Part shown: positions 1 through 11,348 of the stretch, in pieces | Layout of the letters: every line of letters starts with the position of its first letter | Numbering within the stretch: the first letter of the stretch is position 1 | The notes under the pieces: generated by a model | Told to the model about the DNA's origin: nothing | Database searches by the model: none | What the model saw: the letters and a program-made list of their open reading frames with translations, nothing else | Assembly (NCBI GenBank): GCA_030248215.1 | Contig: JASANG010003638.1 | Span: 182,276-246,275 of the forward strand | Origin: Enoplolaimus lenunculus | Taxonomy: Eukaryota > Nematoda > Enoplea > Enoplida > Thoracostomopsidae | Direction of reading: 5' to 3' | DNA length: 64,000 nucleotides | Position numbers and translations under genes: made by a program

Positions 1-117
1 GCTTTAGATAAAAAGATAACATGTTTGAGTTTTACATTTCGTTTTATATTTTTACTGTCGCCACACGCCGGCGCGCAGTACCGTAAAAAAATTTTATTTA
101 AAATTGTCGCAAACCAC

Positions 118-309
118 GACCAATGTAAAGATCAGGGGCGGAACAGTATTATAAGCATATTCATAAGCCTAAGCCTAAGCGTAAGAATGAGTATATTGCT
201 AATACTAAGCCTAAGCCTAAGCCAAGCAAAAAAAGTTAGTCTAAAGCTTACAGCTTACTCTTTTCTAGTCCCACAGAAAAACGTTCCGCCCTTGATTTTT
301 ACATGGGCC
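118..309. mobile_element. TTAGGC-type hAT-like MITE, copy 1
   Basis: 192 bp. The terminal repeats are AATGTAAAGATCAGGGGCGG and the matching CCGCCCTTGATTTTTACATGGGCC. The interior has a CCTAAG array. The flanking 8-bp duplication is CAAACCAC / CAAGCCAC (one mismatch). Non-coding; the reading frame across it is incidental. Confidence 0.8.
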
Positions 310-546
310 CAAGCCACCAAACGCATTTGCTTAGCAACGTATAGAGACGTGCGGCAGTTTGGGCACAGTAAAGTATACCGCAACCTTAACTCAGCTCCAA
401 GTCATAGAAACGTGACGAGAATTTTATTTCAAAAGAGAACATTAATCCACAGCCACACCGGGTGTGAACAAGTGTGTATTTAACAGATATTTGACTAATA
501 TTTTAATATTTCCAAACGGTTTTGAATGAATGACAAAAATGAATTG

Positions 547-820
547 TTTTAACCCCTTCTCACATTGAGTTGCCTATAGGCAACTCAGCGCAGTAAATAT
601 ACGTTAAATAATATATATCGCACCGTGTTTAACAATTGCAACACGTATACATAGTACTAAATCACCACAAGACGTGAGAGCCCCCTCGGGCTCGAGCGTC
701 AAGCTCCTATACCTGAGTGGTGATGGTATACGCCTCCCACTCCTGTCACCGGAGTTCGAATCCCAGCATAAAAGTAGGTCTCAGGGGAAATAGAAAATAT
801 TCGTGTGAGAAAGGGTTAAA
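547..820. mobile_element. Inverted-repeat element carrying a tRNA-like segment, copy 1
   Basis: The ends TTTTAACCCCTTCTCACA and TGTGAGAAAGGGTTAAA are inverted repeats. Inside, at about 703-775, is a tRNA-like stretch. It has an A-box-like TATACCTGAGTGGTGATGG and a B box, GGAGTTCGAATCCC, about 40 bases on. A short hairpin, GAGTTGCCTATAGGCAACTC, lies near the left end. A second copy is at 43813-44082. Polymerase III transcription is possible but not shown. Confidence 0.65.
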
Positions 821-1357
821 GCTAAAATATCTGAGCGTTCATTTGTTCACAAATATGATTATTTGAAGCTTTTATGTTTTCTCGAATTGAAATCGCAGCT
901 GCAAACTTCAATGAATAATTCTTCAGACGAATTTAGCGCACGAGACAGCTTTCATATAACACGCAATGGCTTTACTAATCAACGTTGAACAGTGTAGATT
1001 ATACTTATCTTAAAATAAATTTCAATATTGTCTCTGACACAGTTGTGGCTTACGTTTCACCTGTTTGTCAAACCAAAACCGTAACTGATTAATTTGTCAA
1101 GTCTTAAAATGTTCAACTTGCGAGACACGCAACAAATTTCGGAAATGAATGGAGAAAAAGTCCTGAGTTCGTGTTGTAAATTTAACTCATTTCAATTGTT
1201 GAACTTTTATGGAAAAGTTTAACCGGAGCGACTGCGATACGGATCAGCCCCCAATTTCTAAGGTTGACAAATACCGGACGTCTTGGGCGTCCCGGCAAAA
1301 CTAATCAGCCGCGCCAGTTGAAACAATTTGCGCGTTTGGCGCATCAGACTTGACATT
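821..1357. other. No recognisable feature
   Basis: AT-rich DNA with stops in all frames. No repeat match to other parts of the window was noticed. Confidence 0.5.
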
Positions 1358-1783
1358 TACTGTAGTGACCCGAATAAGAGGGGAAGGGGACTGATATTTA
1401 TTTGGCCTCTCCAGAGGGTACCCCCTTGTTATTCGGTTACGGACTGTTATTTATTTTTAACCCACACCCTTCGTTACTGATGTATATCCGGTACTGCAAT
1501 TATCCGTTGAATTAAACGTTTATTTGTCTTGTGTCAGCAGCTTTAGCGATAATACAAGGTTATACTTTGAAATGTTATTTTCAAAACTTACCTACGCTTT
1601 AAGTTTCGAGCTCAAATTTATTTGGTCCTGGAGTCGTTTAAGCGCTACAATTAGGTATAATTGTCATTTATGGACTATAATTAGTGTTTAGGGACTCTTA
1701 TTACGGATACAGACTCCTATTGATTGGGACTCAAAATGGGGACCCGCTCTTATTACCCTCCTCTTATTCGGGTCAATACGGTA
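1358..1783. mobile_element. GACCCGAATAAGAGG MITE, copy 1
   Basis: The ends TACTGTAGTGACCCGAATAA and CTTATTCGGGTCAATACGGTA are inverted repeats. The interior shares GGTTACGGACTGTTATTTAT and TTGGGACTCAAAATGGGGAC with the copies at 7859, 9917 and 33164. Confidence 0.85.
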
Positions 1784-3194
1784 CGGTTATTTTTTCAGCC
1801 GTTGGCGCCTCCTGTGCAGAGTGGAAGTTTACCCGGGGATATTTGCAGGTAAACGCGGGTCGGGTAAAGAATTTCAGCCGCGTGCATACCTGCGGGTAAA
1901 GACACAGTTTCTACACACCAAACTTTCAAGTTTTAAAATATGCGCTATCGCCTGTTTTGCTTCTGTTCAGTTCCTGTCTCGAGCTTTTGTTTAGTTGGGT
2001 TTGAAATTTTGCTTATAGTAAAGCCTTCATGTGTAAATTTCGTTGAAGCTATAACACAAAACTTCATTAAAGTCCAAATCACCTACGATCATGAAGCTAC
2101 TGGTTATGCTTCAGGCGCTGGTATAAAAGTTGGTTCATGGGTAGATCCTTTTCGCGAGTATACCCGCGGGTAAAAAATGTATTTGCGTGGGTAAAGCGCG
2201 GATTGGATAACAAAATCTTAACCAATATCCCACCCTGCTCCCACATATATATGTGGATTTTGGTTTTGGATGAACACCCTTGGGCAATAGTTTACCAAAT
2301 GGAAATCTCGCATGTCTACGGCTCGGGTACCCAAGTCTGGCTCATGATCAGATCAGTCTTGCTCATGAACCTGTTGTGCATCCATATCCAATAAAACGCG
2401 TTTATTACAAGCTTTGAAATAACCTGCCGAAGCCAAAAAAATTAATAAAACAACGTTTGTTTGTACCACTCACTCAGTATCTTCCCTCCGCACTTAAAAC
2501 TAAATGAAATTACACCGTTTATTTAGTAGACACAGACTTTATTTGTGACGTGGTTTTTGAATTTATCTTCAGAGCCGACTGGTTTAAAATAATTATTCAA
2601 CACAAACAACCAGAACACGCTTTTGTCAGACACAACAAACCATGTAAAATAGGATGGCTTTGGGTTTCGTTGAAGCTTCTCCAGCGGACTGTCATATTTA
2701 GCGGATCCATTTCCCCCAAACTCGTGGAATCCCAAACGGGCAGACAAACCAAGATTGTGTCTAAATATCCTAAGCATCGTTTGTTTGAATATTAATTATG
2801 AAGCCAATTTTTAATATACAAACATATAAAACATTCATTTTGGCTAAATTTACCTGTTAATCGTGGTTAGAATTTCAATTGTCTCTTAGTCACGCTGTTT
2901 TATTTTTGCTAAAAAGTTAACATTTTTCCAAGAAATTGCGTTTGTTTTCTGGTCATTTTACAGCGACTTCAAATAATTTGTATGCTGGATAAATATTAAC
3001 GCGAAATATAAATTATCATTTTACAATTTTTAATCTTTATATCTCATTTAAGTCTTCATAGAAACCTTGTTTTCATTGCAAAAATCTGCACACTCAAGTT
3101 CTTCATAAACAGAAGGGGCCAAACAAATTCGCATAAGCATTTGATAACTTTTAACCATCCTTCAAACATGATGGTTAACCTGGATTCCCGGTTT
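1784..3194. other. No gene recognised
   Basis: Several short open frames are present (up to ~85 codons), none with recognisable motifs or splice context. A repeated GCGGGTAAAG motif occurs at 1850-2200. Confidence 0.45.
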
Positions 3195-3377
3195 TTGGTG
3201 GATCTATAAAAGAGTAAGTTTCGATTCTAGATTACATTTTTTGCTTAGGCTTTAGGCTTAGGAATTCATTTTTGCAACACTTAGGCTTAGGAATTCATTT
3301 TTGCAACACTTAGGCTTAGGCTTACGCTTAGGAATACGCTTAATATACTGTAACGCCCGTAAAAGTAACATTGGCCG
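3195..3377. mobile_element. TTAGGC-type MITE, diverged copy
   Basis: Contains GATTCTAGATTACATTTTTT, then TTAGGC units and an ATACTGTAACGCCCGT right end. It resembles the subfamily at 47869 and 54460. The interior is partly duplicated (TAGGAATTCATTTTTGCAACA twice). Confidence 0.65.
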
Positions 3378-3771
3378 CATGACGTCCAGTTTGTTAACGA
3401 CACAACAACGTTTTCGACACATCGTACAAAATTGTTAAACACTGCGCGTTGTTTATTATTTCTGATGCCCAATTTTTATACTTTTATTATTATTAAAGCT
3501 GGAACGCTTCACATACGTATTTTAGACACCGTTCCAGCATTGTATGGACATTAAGAATTAATTTTAACGCAATTCAATATGTTTACAGAATGAAAACTTT
3601 AAGACGCCAATATGGTCTTTGCGATGATTGCAGTAGGCTTAGTCTTGTTTTAAAACAAACGTTGAACATCAGCGAAATACATCGCGTTTACGAAAGTCGC
3701 CTATGCGTGCAACTACGTTTACTTGTTTCAAATATATATGATAAACTTTCTAGTAAATTATGAACAGGTAT

Positions 3772-4424
3772 GCGGAGTTCACGTTAGAACTGGGGCAGCC
3801 CGGAACACGTTTTATCCCTATGACAATAGCTGGTAATATTTTGTCTGCACGCTTGTCCGCTATCAGATTCAAAATATTTCAATTGTCTGTTATCCTGATG
3901 TGACATCCACTGTTTGTATTGCAATATCATATGATATTCCAAATATTGTCGTCCGTCAGTATCATGTGATATATTTGAAAATGTCTGCAAAGTTTGTAGA
4001 ATATCATATGATACTAAAATTTGAAATTTGAATTATTTGTACTTAGAAATATATATATTTTGAACAAAATTCAGCAACACACACGTATGAGCGAATTCCA
4101 ATTTTCGAAATCATTTAATGCTGAATTATCAAACTTTTTGTTGTTTTATCAGCTCGCACCAATTCCATTGTCCTGTATAATATGATGGTATTTTGTAGAA
4201 TTTTGGAAGATCATATGACAATCGCATAAATGTCGCGCAGTATCATATGACAAATGGCTATTTGTATACGCTGATCGCTTGTGATCCGTCATTTGTAAGC
4301 CAATATCATGTGACATTAACATTTTTTCTATACAACCGCTATTCCGATTACATTTTATCTTGACGTCGAATCAACTTGGATAAAACGTGTTCCAAAACTG
4401 CCCCTGTTATAACGTGAACTCCGC
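3772..4424. mobile_element. Inverted-repeat element with CATATG palindrome array, copy A
   Basis: 653 bp. The ends GCGGAGTTCACGTTAGAACT and AACGTGAACTCCGC are inverted. The inner ends also match (GGGGCAGCCCGGAACACG against CGTGTTCCAAAACTGCCCC). The interior carries at least six TATCATATGATA-like dyads, near 3925, 3960, 4003, 4210, 4240 and 4303. Confidence 0.85.
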
Positions 4425-4828
4425 ATGAACATTTGAACAGCTACAAGTACAAAATTAGAATTTAATGAGATGACAATGACCGAAACGCAGGGTGCAAAAA
4501 TGCTAATTGCAGCTTAAACTCTCACGTATCTCACAGGCAAAAGCATTGTCCTACAGGGTTAATGATGAACGCGTAGGCGTTCGTTCTGAGTAAGCGTTTT
4601 GAGCCAAATTGGCTGTATAAAGGCCACGCGGTTTCAACATCGATTAGCAAAAATGAAACGAACATTCTTCATATAATCGCATAAATTTTTAATGCAATAT
4701 TTCCTGAATCCGTGTAGACTTATCGTATATTGCTTATCTTTAACACGGTCATATCTGACAAGACAATACGATCAGTTGCAAGACCGAATTATACTTAATT
4801 TTCCATTCAAAGTTCAATTTTGGGTAGC

Positions 4829-4992
4829 GCTATACTTCTGATGACGTCCTACGCCGTTCAACATCGTCCTCGTACGGTGCCCGTCCGTCACGGTGCGGTG
4901 TCGTAGCCATATTACTCACGTATAATACTGTGGCGACGGACAGCGCCGTACGGGTGACGTACCGCACGACAAGGGTAGCGGAACCCTGTAAT
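4829..4992. mobile_element. GC-rich CGTACG palindromic element, copy 1
   Basis: GCGCTATACTTCTGATGACG at the left is mirrored by GACAAGGGTAGCG at the right. Between them lie GTACGG and GTCCGTCACGG and their inverses. No coding. Confidence 0.7.
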
Positions 4993-5164
4993 TTGGGATT
5001 CGAACTCCCACGCTCTCGAATGAAATCAGTTTTTCAATCCGCAGTGCCAGATTGATAGCCAATCTGAAATCTGGTCATTTCAAAAACTCCTTCGATCTGT
5101 TTCAAGGTCACAACTACGCGGAGTTCGAGAATGACACTGCCCCCCCCGAGGACATTTTAACACA

Positions 5165-5666
5165 TTTATGGGTCATCCACGTTAAAATGCACGCGCCGAT
5201 GTAATAAATGGTCCACACACCCCATTTGGAATAGCATCGAAATACACATCCTAGCTGGAGGCAAGGTACAGTTTCATAGCTGTACTTTGATAGTGGTGAT
5301 TGTCTAAACTTTGTCGGAAAGGGACTCTGGAGGAATACATGTTGTCTGTAGGATGTCAGGACATTACGATAGTGCACGCACACACATATAAAAACACAAG
5401 CTGTGCGCACATGTTCACGCGCATCATTCAACACAAAAAACGGAGTCCCTTCCGAGGGACTATGGACAATAACAGTTCCTGATAAGGATGTCAGGACAAG
5501 TAAATATTTATGCCTAGAGCATATTCATTGTCTAAAAGTTCAGACAATGACATACTGACATATCACACAGTGTTTAAAGAGAGTGGGTAGGGACAAAGCA
5601 GGCACCCAAAACGGAGGGACATTTCTTTACATATGTGCGTGCATTTTAACGTGGATGACCCATTAA
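5165..5666. mobile_element. Inverted-repeat element, ~500 bp
   Basis: The ends TTATGGGTCATCCACGTTAA and TTAACGTGGATGACCCATTAA extend into AATGCACGC / GCGTGCATT, giving ~30-bp arms. A smaller inner palindrome (GTCGGAAAGGGACTC against GAGTCCCTTCCGA) is present. No protein. Confidence 0.8.
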
Positions 5667-6004
5667 TCAAAAAATTTCGATTGTTTTAAAAAATGTAACG
5701 AAAATTAATATTGTTTTTAATCTCTAAAAATATTTATTCTCAATATGTACTAAGAATAACCGGTTGCCGTATGGAGTTCTAAGCTGGTCTCTGGTTGTGC
5801 GTGATAGCAAATAATTGAGAAAGCGAATATAATTAGATTGGATTTCAGTATACAGCAGAGACGCCGCACAAGATTGTGAGAAACTTATCTCGCTGGACTG
5901 CGTTAATTTCTTTTAAAATACAGGATGGTCAGTTCAAAAGACCTCCTGGTGCAGCCTTACAGATTTATATTCTATGTGGAAACAAAACTATTTTAGGCTT
6001 AGAT

Positions 6005-6212
6005 GCTGTATTCTCAAATGTGTGTAGCACCCATCACCAGTTGGTAATAGGTCCTGCAACAGTTAGGAACCAGCGCAAGGTGAGGTTTGAAATTGAACAC
6101 ATTGTTTGCGTTTGATTTGTCCTACTTCTGTACCAAAGTTCAGATCTGCAATTACAGACGTTCCTTAGTTTGAAAACCTATCACTAACTCAGACTAATGT
6201 TTATGGCCAGTT
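6005..6212. mobile_element. CACCAGTTGGTGATAGG MITE, copy a
   Basis: Begins TATTCTCAAATGTGTGTAGC; interior TTTGATTTGTCCTACTTCTG; the decayed right end has CCTATCACTAACTC. Overlapping short reading frames are incidental. Confidence 0.7.
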
Positions 6213-7039
6213 ATATGTTTTACATTTACACTGACGGGTTAGGTTTAGGCGTGACTTTATCCTTTTGAATATGTTAAGGATAATTTTTACGAAGATAAAA
6301 CTTATATTTGAACCAGTGTGAAGGCGTTTGAATAAAGTCGATAATGTCCAAACCATATGGTCAGCGCAGCCTATCTATATAACTAAAGCTGGAATACCTC
6401 ATATACGTACTTTAGCCAAGTTTCCAACATACTTTGTTTACAATAGTTTTCATAGAACATAAACGTATTGTTGTATAATAAAAAAATTGACATACAGATT
6501 TTTATGCATTCGCTAACACTTTTGCGCATTGCACAAAGTTTAAGTTGGCCAACAAGCATTCTTTTTATACACGATTACAAATTAGTCGCTTTCACAATTG
6601 TTTTGGTTTTCGTTAAATTGTATAGGATGTATCGTCATTTAACGTCACGGGAGCATAAAATATGCTACTTATTCGAGCGAAAGGTCTTCTAGCAAATATT
6701 TTATAATCACCCTTTTGTCTATTCTCACAGCCTATTTTTGGCTGATTTTATAATCGCAATAATATTGGCTGTTTATCTGTGGCTGTTGTTGTTTTATGGC
6801 GTCGCGGTCTAAAATTTTCCACTCATTCGCACATTTTTATGTTTTACGTTTCAGTAGAAAACTAATGTATATATTAAGAATTTATGTACATATATCTATC
6901 ATAGGTAAATTAGTTTTCCAGCTTTTGAGTTGTGCAACGTTGTGTTGTTCCGTGACACAATTTGCCCTGTGTTCAATTATGTGCTGTACTCAAAATTTTT
7001 AAGATTCGAACCGCAAGAGCTCTCATACACTTCCTACAC
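6213..7039. other. No gene recognised
   Basis: Contains a GCTGGAA hairpin repeat (6384-6470), otherwise unremarkable AT-rich DNA. Confidence 0.45.
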
Positions 7040-7246
7040 GGCGTATGTATAGAAGTATAAGCATATTCCTAAGCCTAAGCCTACGCCTACGCCTAAGCCT
7101 AAGCCTAAGCCTAAGTCTAAGCCTAAGCCTAAGCCTAAGCCTAAGCCTAAGCCTAAGCCCAAGCCAAAGCAAAAAAGTTAATCTAAAGCTTAAACTGACT
7201 CCATTATAGCCCCTTCGAAAAACGATAGGGCCCAGTTCTACGCATG
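7040..7246. mobile_element. TTAGGC-type MITE with about 15 CCTAAG units
   Basis: Starts GGCGTATGTATAGAAG and ends AGTTCTACGCATGGGGG. It has a nearly continuous CCTAAG hexamer array at 7068-7160. The target duplication is not exact. Confidence 0.7.
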
Positions 7247-7858
7247 GGGGTTCTACACAATCAATGCCAAGGTTTAGGCTTAGGAAACTGTCAAAACTAC
7301 AAGTGAAAAGTGTACAAAAGTTGCGACAGCCTCTCAGCTGCAAAGCGTTTATCGTCATTTACTTGGGTATTCGATATTGACGCTCTAGTTCGAATGCACA
7401 CGCATGTTTTATGGAAAATTTGTTGTGCTCGTATGCATAATAATTAATTATGTATCGATAGCATGTGTCTACATTTGAACGTTGTTCACATTTTTACTCT
7501 GTAACCGAACGAAACGGTTTAAGGAACCGTATGAAACAGGGTCGAACCGAAGGTCTGCCTCAGGAGCCGGTAATTTTCACCTCTGGTTGCACCCTGGTGT
7601 GATACGATTTCTTGTTCAATAATTATGGCATGTTATGTATTATAAGACTATTCTATTAAGGAGTTTACATCTTTTTATATAAACAATAATCTAAATCCGT
7701 ATTCTCAAATGGGCCCTTGACTTAGATACACCTCCACACGGTTGTATAATTCTCAGACAACATATTTCAATCGCTGGTTCGCCAAGGCGAGACGGCCGAT
7801 TTATATTAAAGGAACGTTTTGGACTTATGAACTGTGAACAAAAGCACATTATGCTAAT

Positions 7859-8362
7859 TACTTTAGTGACCCAAACAAGAGGGAGACTGATATTTATTTG
7901 GCATCTCCAGAGGGTATCCCGTTGCTATTCGGTTACGGATTGTTATTTATTTTAACCCACGCTCTGCCACCCTTGGTTACTGATTTATATCCGGTACTGC
8001 AACTATTGTCAATGGCTTGAGCGAGGTTATATTTAGGAATGCACTTTCAAAATTTAAGTACGCTTTAAAGTTTCGAACTCAAATTATTTGGTCCTGGAGT
8101 CATTTATCCGCTACAATTAGGGTTAATTGATATTTATGGACTCTAATTACGGTTTAGAGACTCTACCCGGTTACGGACTCTTATTAGGGATACGGACTCC
8201 TATTGATTCGGACTCAAAATGGGGACCCCGCCCTCTTATTATATCCCTCTTATTCGGGTCAATACAGTACAGACTCTTATTAGGGATACGGACTCCTATT
8301 GATTGGGATTCAAAACGTGGACCACCTTTTAGTACCTCTCACCCTCTTATTCGGGTGACAAC
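7859..8362. mobile_element. GACCCGAATAAGAGG MITE, copy 2
   Basis: About 500 bp, ending just upstream of the GTPase gene. The right part is partially duplicated (TTAGGGATACGGACTCCTATTGA twice in variant form). It may lie in the promoter region of the gene. Confidence 0.85.
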
Positions 8363-8509
8363 AGAAAAGATTTAGTGACTTTGGTTCAATTGCAGTTTAA
8401 ACTTGTCTTATGTGTACATATTAACTCAATTTGTACCGTTTGTAATTCAGATTCTAAACAAATTTTGGAGTAAAATTTTATTATTAAAGATTCGAAGAAC
8501 AGAATCGTA

Positions 8510-8824
8510 ATGCCATTTCCTGGCAGCGGTCAGTCAACCGCGTACCCGACGTCTCACCGGTATCGACTTTCAGTATTGGGAGCGTCAAAATCCGGCAAAA
8601 CTTGTCTGATTAGGAAATATTTGAGTGATTTATACACAGAGCGATACAGGCCAACCACTGTCGATAACATTTATTCGCGTGATTTTTGTATTCGAAACGT
8701 CCAACTTTCAGTCGACATTTATGACACAAATTCGTCGCATGCTAAAATGCGTGCAGTCAATATTGCAACTGCAGATGCAATTATTATCGTATTTGATGTC
8801 ACTTGTGTGGAATCGTTTAAAAAG
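8510..8824 (+). CDS. RASD-like Ras-family GTPase, exon 1
   Basis: First coding exon of a small GTPase, with ATG at 8510 preceded by in-frame non-coding sequence. It encodes about 105 residues. A short leader is followed by the P-loop GASKSGKT (near residue 23), switch I with PTTVDN, and DTNSSH where canonical Ras has DTAGQE, then the IIIVFDVT strand. Ras Gly12 and Gly13 are replaced by Ser and Lys, and there is no Gln61 equivalent. Dexras1/Rhes (RASD) has a similar GSSKVGKT P-loop and DTSGNH switch II, so RASD is the nearest family I know. Low intrinsic GTP hydrolysis is inferred from this. The exon most simply ends at AAG before GTTCAT (phase 0). That is a weak donor, so the 3' edge is uncertain. 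RASL or RERG relatives are less likely alternatives. Confidence 0.8.
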
Positions 8825-8910
8825 GTTCATGCGCGTGGGGCGGAGACACTAATGAATAACGGTTTAATATGGAGGGGGGGCAGAGCAGATCTCAGCGACC
8901 CCCCTTAATA

Positions 8911-9115
8911 TACACTACAAACAATGGTGTCTCAAATTGACTCTCTCCGAAATACGGCTTTCAGGATTACACAAACTGAGTCAAATTCGACTCCGTCCGG
9001 GTCAAACGTGCGACTCACTGAGCGACTCGAGTGAGTCGAATTTGACTCAGTTTGTGTAGTCCGGAAACGCCTATTTCGGAGACAGTCAATTTGACTCACC
9101 ATTTTTTGCAGTGTA
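8911..9115. mobile_element. TA-flanked CACTGCAAAAA MITE in GTPase intron 1
   Basis: A 205-bp near-palindrome with ends TACACTACAAACAATGGTG and CACCATTTTTTGCAGTGTA. The interior has AACTGAGTCAAATTCGACTC and its inverse. TA at each edge suggests a Tc1/mariner-like or related target. Confidence 0.85.
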
Positions 9116-9365
9116 TGTTTGTTTTTCGTGAAACGCAGTTTTAGTAAATTATGACGGTTTTTGGCGTAATATTGCGGAAATCGCTTGAAAAGTTTAGTGT
9201 AAAGGGTATATTTTGGGCTTGACGCTGCAATAGAGGAAGTTATATAATATCAGGTTTAACTTGAAAGGTTTTAACCTTTATGCTATTTACGACCAGGCTG
9301 AGGCTTAGACACGAACTTTTAAGCAATAAAAATATGTCACATGTTAATTTTACACACTTTGTTAC

Positions 9366-9475
9366 GAGAGCTAAAATCTAAGCCTAAACCTAAGCCTAAA
9401 CTTAATCGTCAGCCAACACACAAACATGTGCTTAAAAGTCGAACGCTAAGTCTAAACCTAAGTTTGCCAGTCTCT
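9366..9475. repeat. Degenerate CCTAAG tract in GTPase intron
   Basis: Scattered CTAAGCCTAAACC units without recognisable terminal repeats; a decayed remnant of the TTAGGC-type MITE. Confidence 0.5.
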
Positions 9476-9545
9476 AAGTTACTGGAATGCCTGCGAAGCT
9501 TCGGGTACACTTTGATAATTACAATTCGTGATTTCTATTTTGCAG

Positions 9546-9650
9546 GCCAGTGAAATATTGGATGAAATCGTTGCGAGACGATCAAAGGCAGATTTTTACA
9601 CCATCCCAATGGTGGTCGTCGGCAACAAATGCGATCTTGGCGATAAAAAG
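9546..9650 (+). CDS. RASD-like Ras-family GTPase, exon 2
   Basis: A 35-codon phase 0-0 exon between a TTTTGCAG acceptor and an AAG|GTATTT donor. It continues the G domain with helix residues ASEILDEIV, then strand PMVVVGNKCDL, which contains the G4 guanine-specificity motif NKCD. The intron upstream of it contains a TA-flanked CACTGCAAAAA-type MITE (8911-9115) and a degenerate CCTAAG tract. Confidence 0.85.
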
Positions 9651-9720
9651 GTATTTCGGTTCGCTTTTACGCCGCTTACGGATAAGGTTTTGACTCTTAA
9701 TTCTAGCGAAAAGTTTTAAT

Positions 9721-9796
9721 GGCACCCATAGCTCGTTGGTTATAGTAGCGAATCGGAATCGCCTACGTTGCGGGTTCTAGTCATATTGCACACGCA
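9721..9796 (+). other. tRNA-like sequence in GTPase intron 2
   Basis: GGCACCCATAGCTCGTTGGT gives an A box, and GCGGGTTCTAGTCATA a B-box-like motif, at tRNA spacing. The acceptor stem does not close well. Most likely a tRNA pseudogene or a SINE head. Confidence 0.4.
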
Positions 9797-9916
9797 GCAA
9801 GTGATACGTCAAGGGATATGCTACTGCAGTAATTGCAAATTATTATATTACGATTCGCTACGATGATGCCATAAAAATAGTGCAAGACTTAAAAACTCTT
9901 AGCTTAAAAACTTTTG

Positions 9917-10375
9917 TACTGTACTGATCTGAATAAGAGGGGTAATAAGAAAATGAGGGTCCCCATTTTGAGTCCAAATCAATAACAGTCCGTATCCCTA
10001 ATAAGAGTCCGTAATCGGATAAAGTCCCTAAACCCTAATTAGAGTCCGTAAACGCCAATTATTTCTAATTGTAGTGCATACATATCTCCAAGACCAAATT
10101 GAGTTGAGTTCGAAACTTTAATGCTTTCTTAAGTTTAGAACGTCGATTCCTAGGTATAACATTGTATTATCGCTCAAGCTTTTGATACAAGACAAATAAA
10201 CGTGTAATTCAACGGATAGTTGCAACTACGGGTATATTAGTAACGAAGGGTGACGGAGGGCGGGTTAAAAATTAATAACAGTCCGTAACCAAATAACAGG
10301 GGGGTGCCCTCTGCAAAGGACAAATGCATATTAGTCCCCACATGTTATTCGGATCACTGCAGTACACTCTCTTTC
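9917..10375. mobile_element. GACCCGAATAAGAGG MITE, copy 3
   Basis: Reverse orientation, in GTPase intron 2: GTACTGATCTGAATAAGAGG to ATGTTATTCGGATCACTGCA. The interior matches the other copies on the opposite strand. Confidence 0.82.
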
Positions 10376-10384
10376 ACATACATG

Positions 10385-10747
10385 TTTTGCTTCTATAAAG
10401 AACCCCCTGTTATTCAGTTACAGGCTGTTTTTACACCACTGCATCTCAGTTGATCCCAACACCATGCTTTTATATTCTTTCGTTTCGGCAGAACTGATTT
10501 GCTTACTCCAGTTGTCCGTTAATATTTCTTCTGGATTGAATAAAGTTTACACAGTTTGCCTGAGTGTCTGTGACATATTGGAGCAATCATGACCATTCTT
10601 CAGCAGTGGTCTATTTTACGGGCTGTAATTAGAGCTCGTGGTGGACTCTATCCATTACCGGTCTCTAATTAGAAATATACACCCTTTTACATTGGGACTC
10701 AAAATGGAGACCCCACATCCATCTTATTTGGGTCCTCTACAGTCTGC
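10385..10747. mobile_element. Diverged fragment of the same MITE
   Basis: CCCCCTGTTATTCAGTTACAGG at the left and GGGACTCAAAATGGAGACCC with TTATTTGGGTCCTCTACAG at the right are recognisable. The centre is unrelated. Confidence 0.5.
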
Positions 10748-10837
10748 TTACGTTCAGGAACAAGCTAACCTATAACCAACGCCTGTTGGAATAAAACGGC
10801 ATGCACGATCCCTGTACGAAGCTTTGCCCTCAATTAT

Positions 10838-10912
10838 CATGAACGCTGGGAATCAAATTTCGACCATGATGCTCTTGAGCCATGCATGCTACCCGCTACG
10901 CCATGTGGTCAT
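10838..10912 (-). other. tRNA-like sequence in GTPase intron 2
   Basis: On the minus strand, TGGCGTAGCGGGTAGC is A-box-like, and GGTCGAAATTTGATTCCC is B-box-like with extra bases. Probably a tRNA-derived repeat or pseudogene. Confidence 0.4.
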
Positions 10913-11043
10913 TGCAACAACTTCTTATACCGGTATACCATGCACATGTATTGCAATCTTTTTGCCTTTACATACACTTAACGTGGACATATTCAGACAG
11001 CCAACACCTTTGAGCGTTGTATGAAGTAAAAATGTAATTGTAG

Positions 11044-11284
11044 ATTTTCCGCCAAACCGTGAATGTTTGGCTGAACAGCGTTGACGCCCAAGAAAACGTC
11101 CGTTATGTTGAAGCATCGGCAAAATACGCGACAAATGTTGTTGAAATATTTCGAACTTTGCTTGAAATCAGCGGATTTCCGCATCAGACAAAGAATAAAG
11201 CGTTTATGATGGGACATTGTAGGACAATGTCTGCGCGCTATAAAATCGGAAACGCGGTTGGAAATTTATTTTTTCGCAACAATG
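11044..11284 (+). CDS. RASD-like Ras-family GTPase, exon 3
   Basis: The exon begins after acceptor ATTGTAG, joined in phase 0 to exon 2, and ends at AATG|GTATGT in phase 1. It encodes the end of the G domain, including the G5 motif EASAK and the final helix (VVEIFRTLLEIS). A basic linker with FPHQTKNKAFMMGH then follows. An in-frame stop just upstream (11041-11043) confirms that the exon cannot extend further 5'. The preceding intron holds a ~460-bp MITE copy (9917-10375) and two tRNA-like segments. Confidence 0.85.
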
Positions 11285-11348
11285 GTATGTTTGTGGCTTT
11301 GTGTTGGCCAGAGTTGATTGTATAATGGGTTAACAGTAAACCTAAGCC

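Noticed and set aside
7068..7160. A true telomere or chromosome end made of GCCTAA repeats
   Set aside because: Arrays are short, imperfect, flanked by transposon ends and scattered through the window.
7023..7358. Leu/Arg-repeat frame
   Set aside because: Translation of the TTAGGC array in a MITE; the same applies to the frames at 39686-40062.
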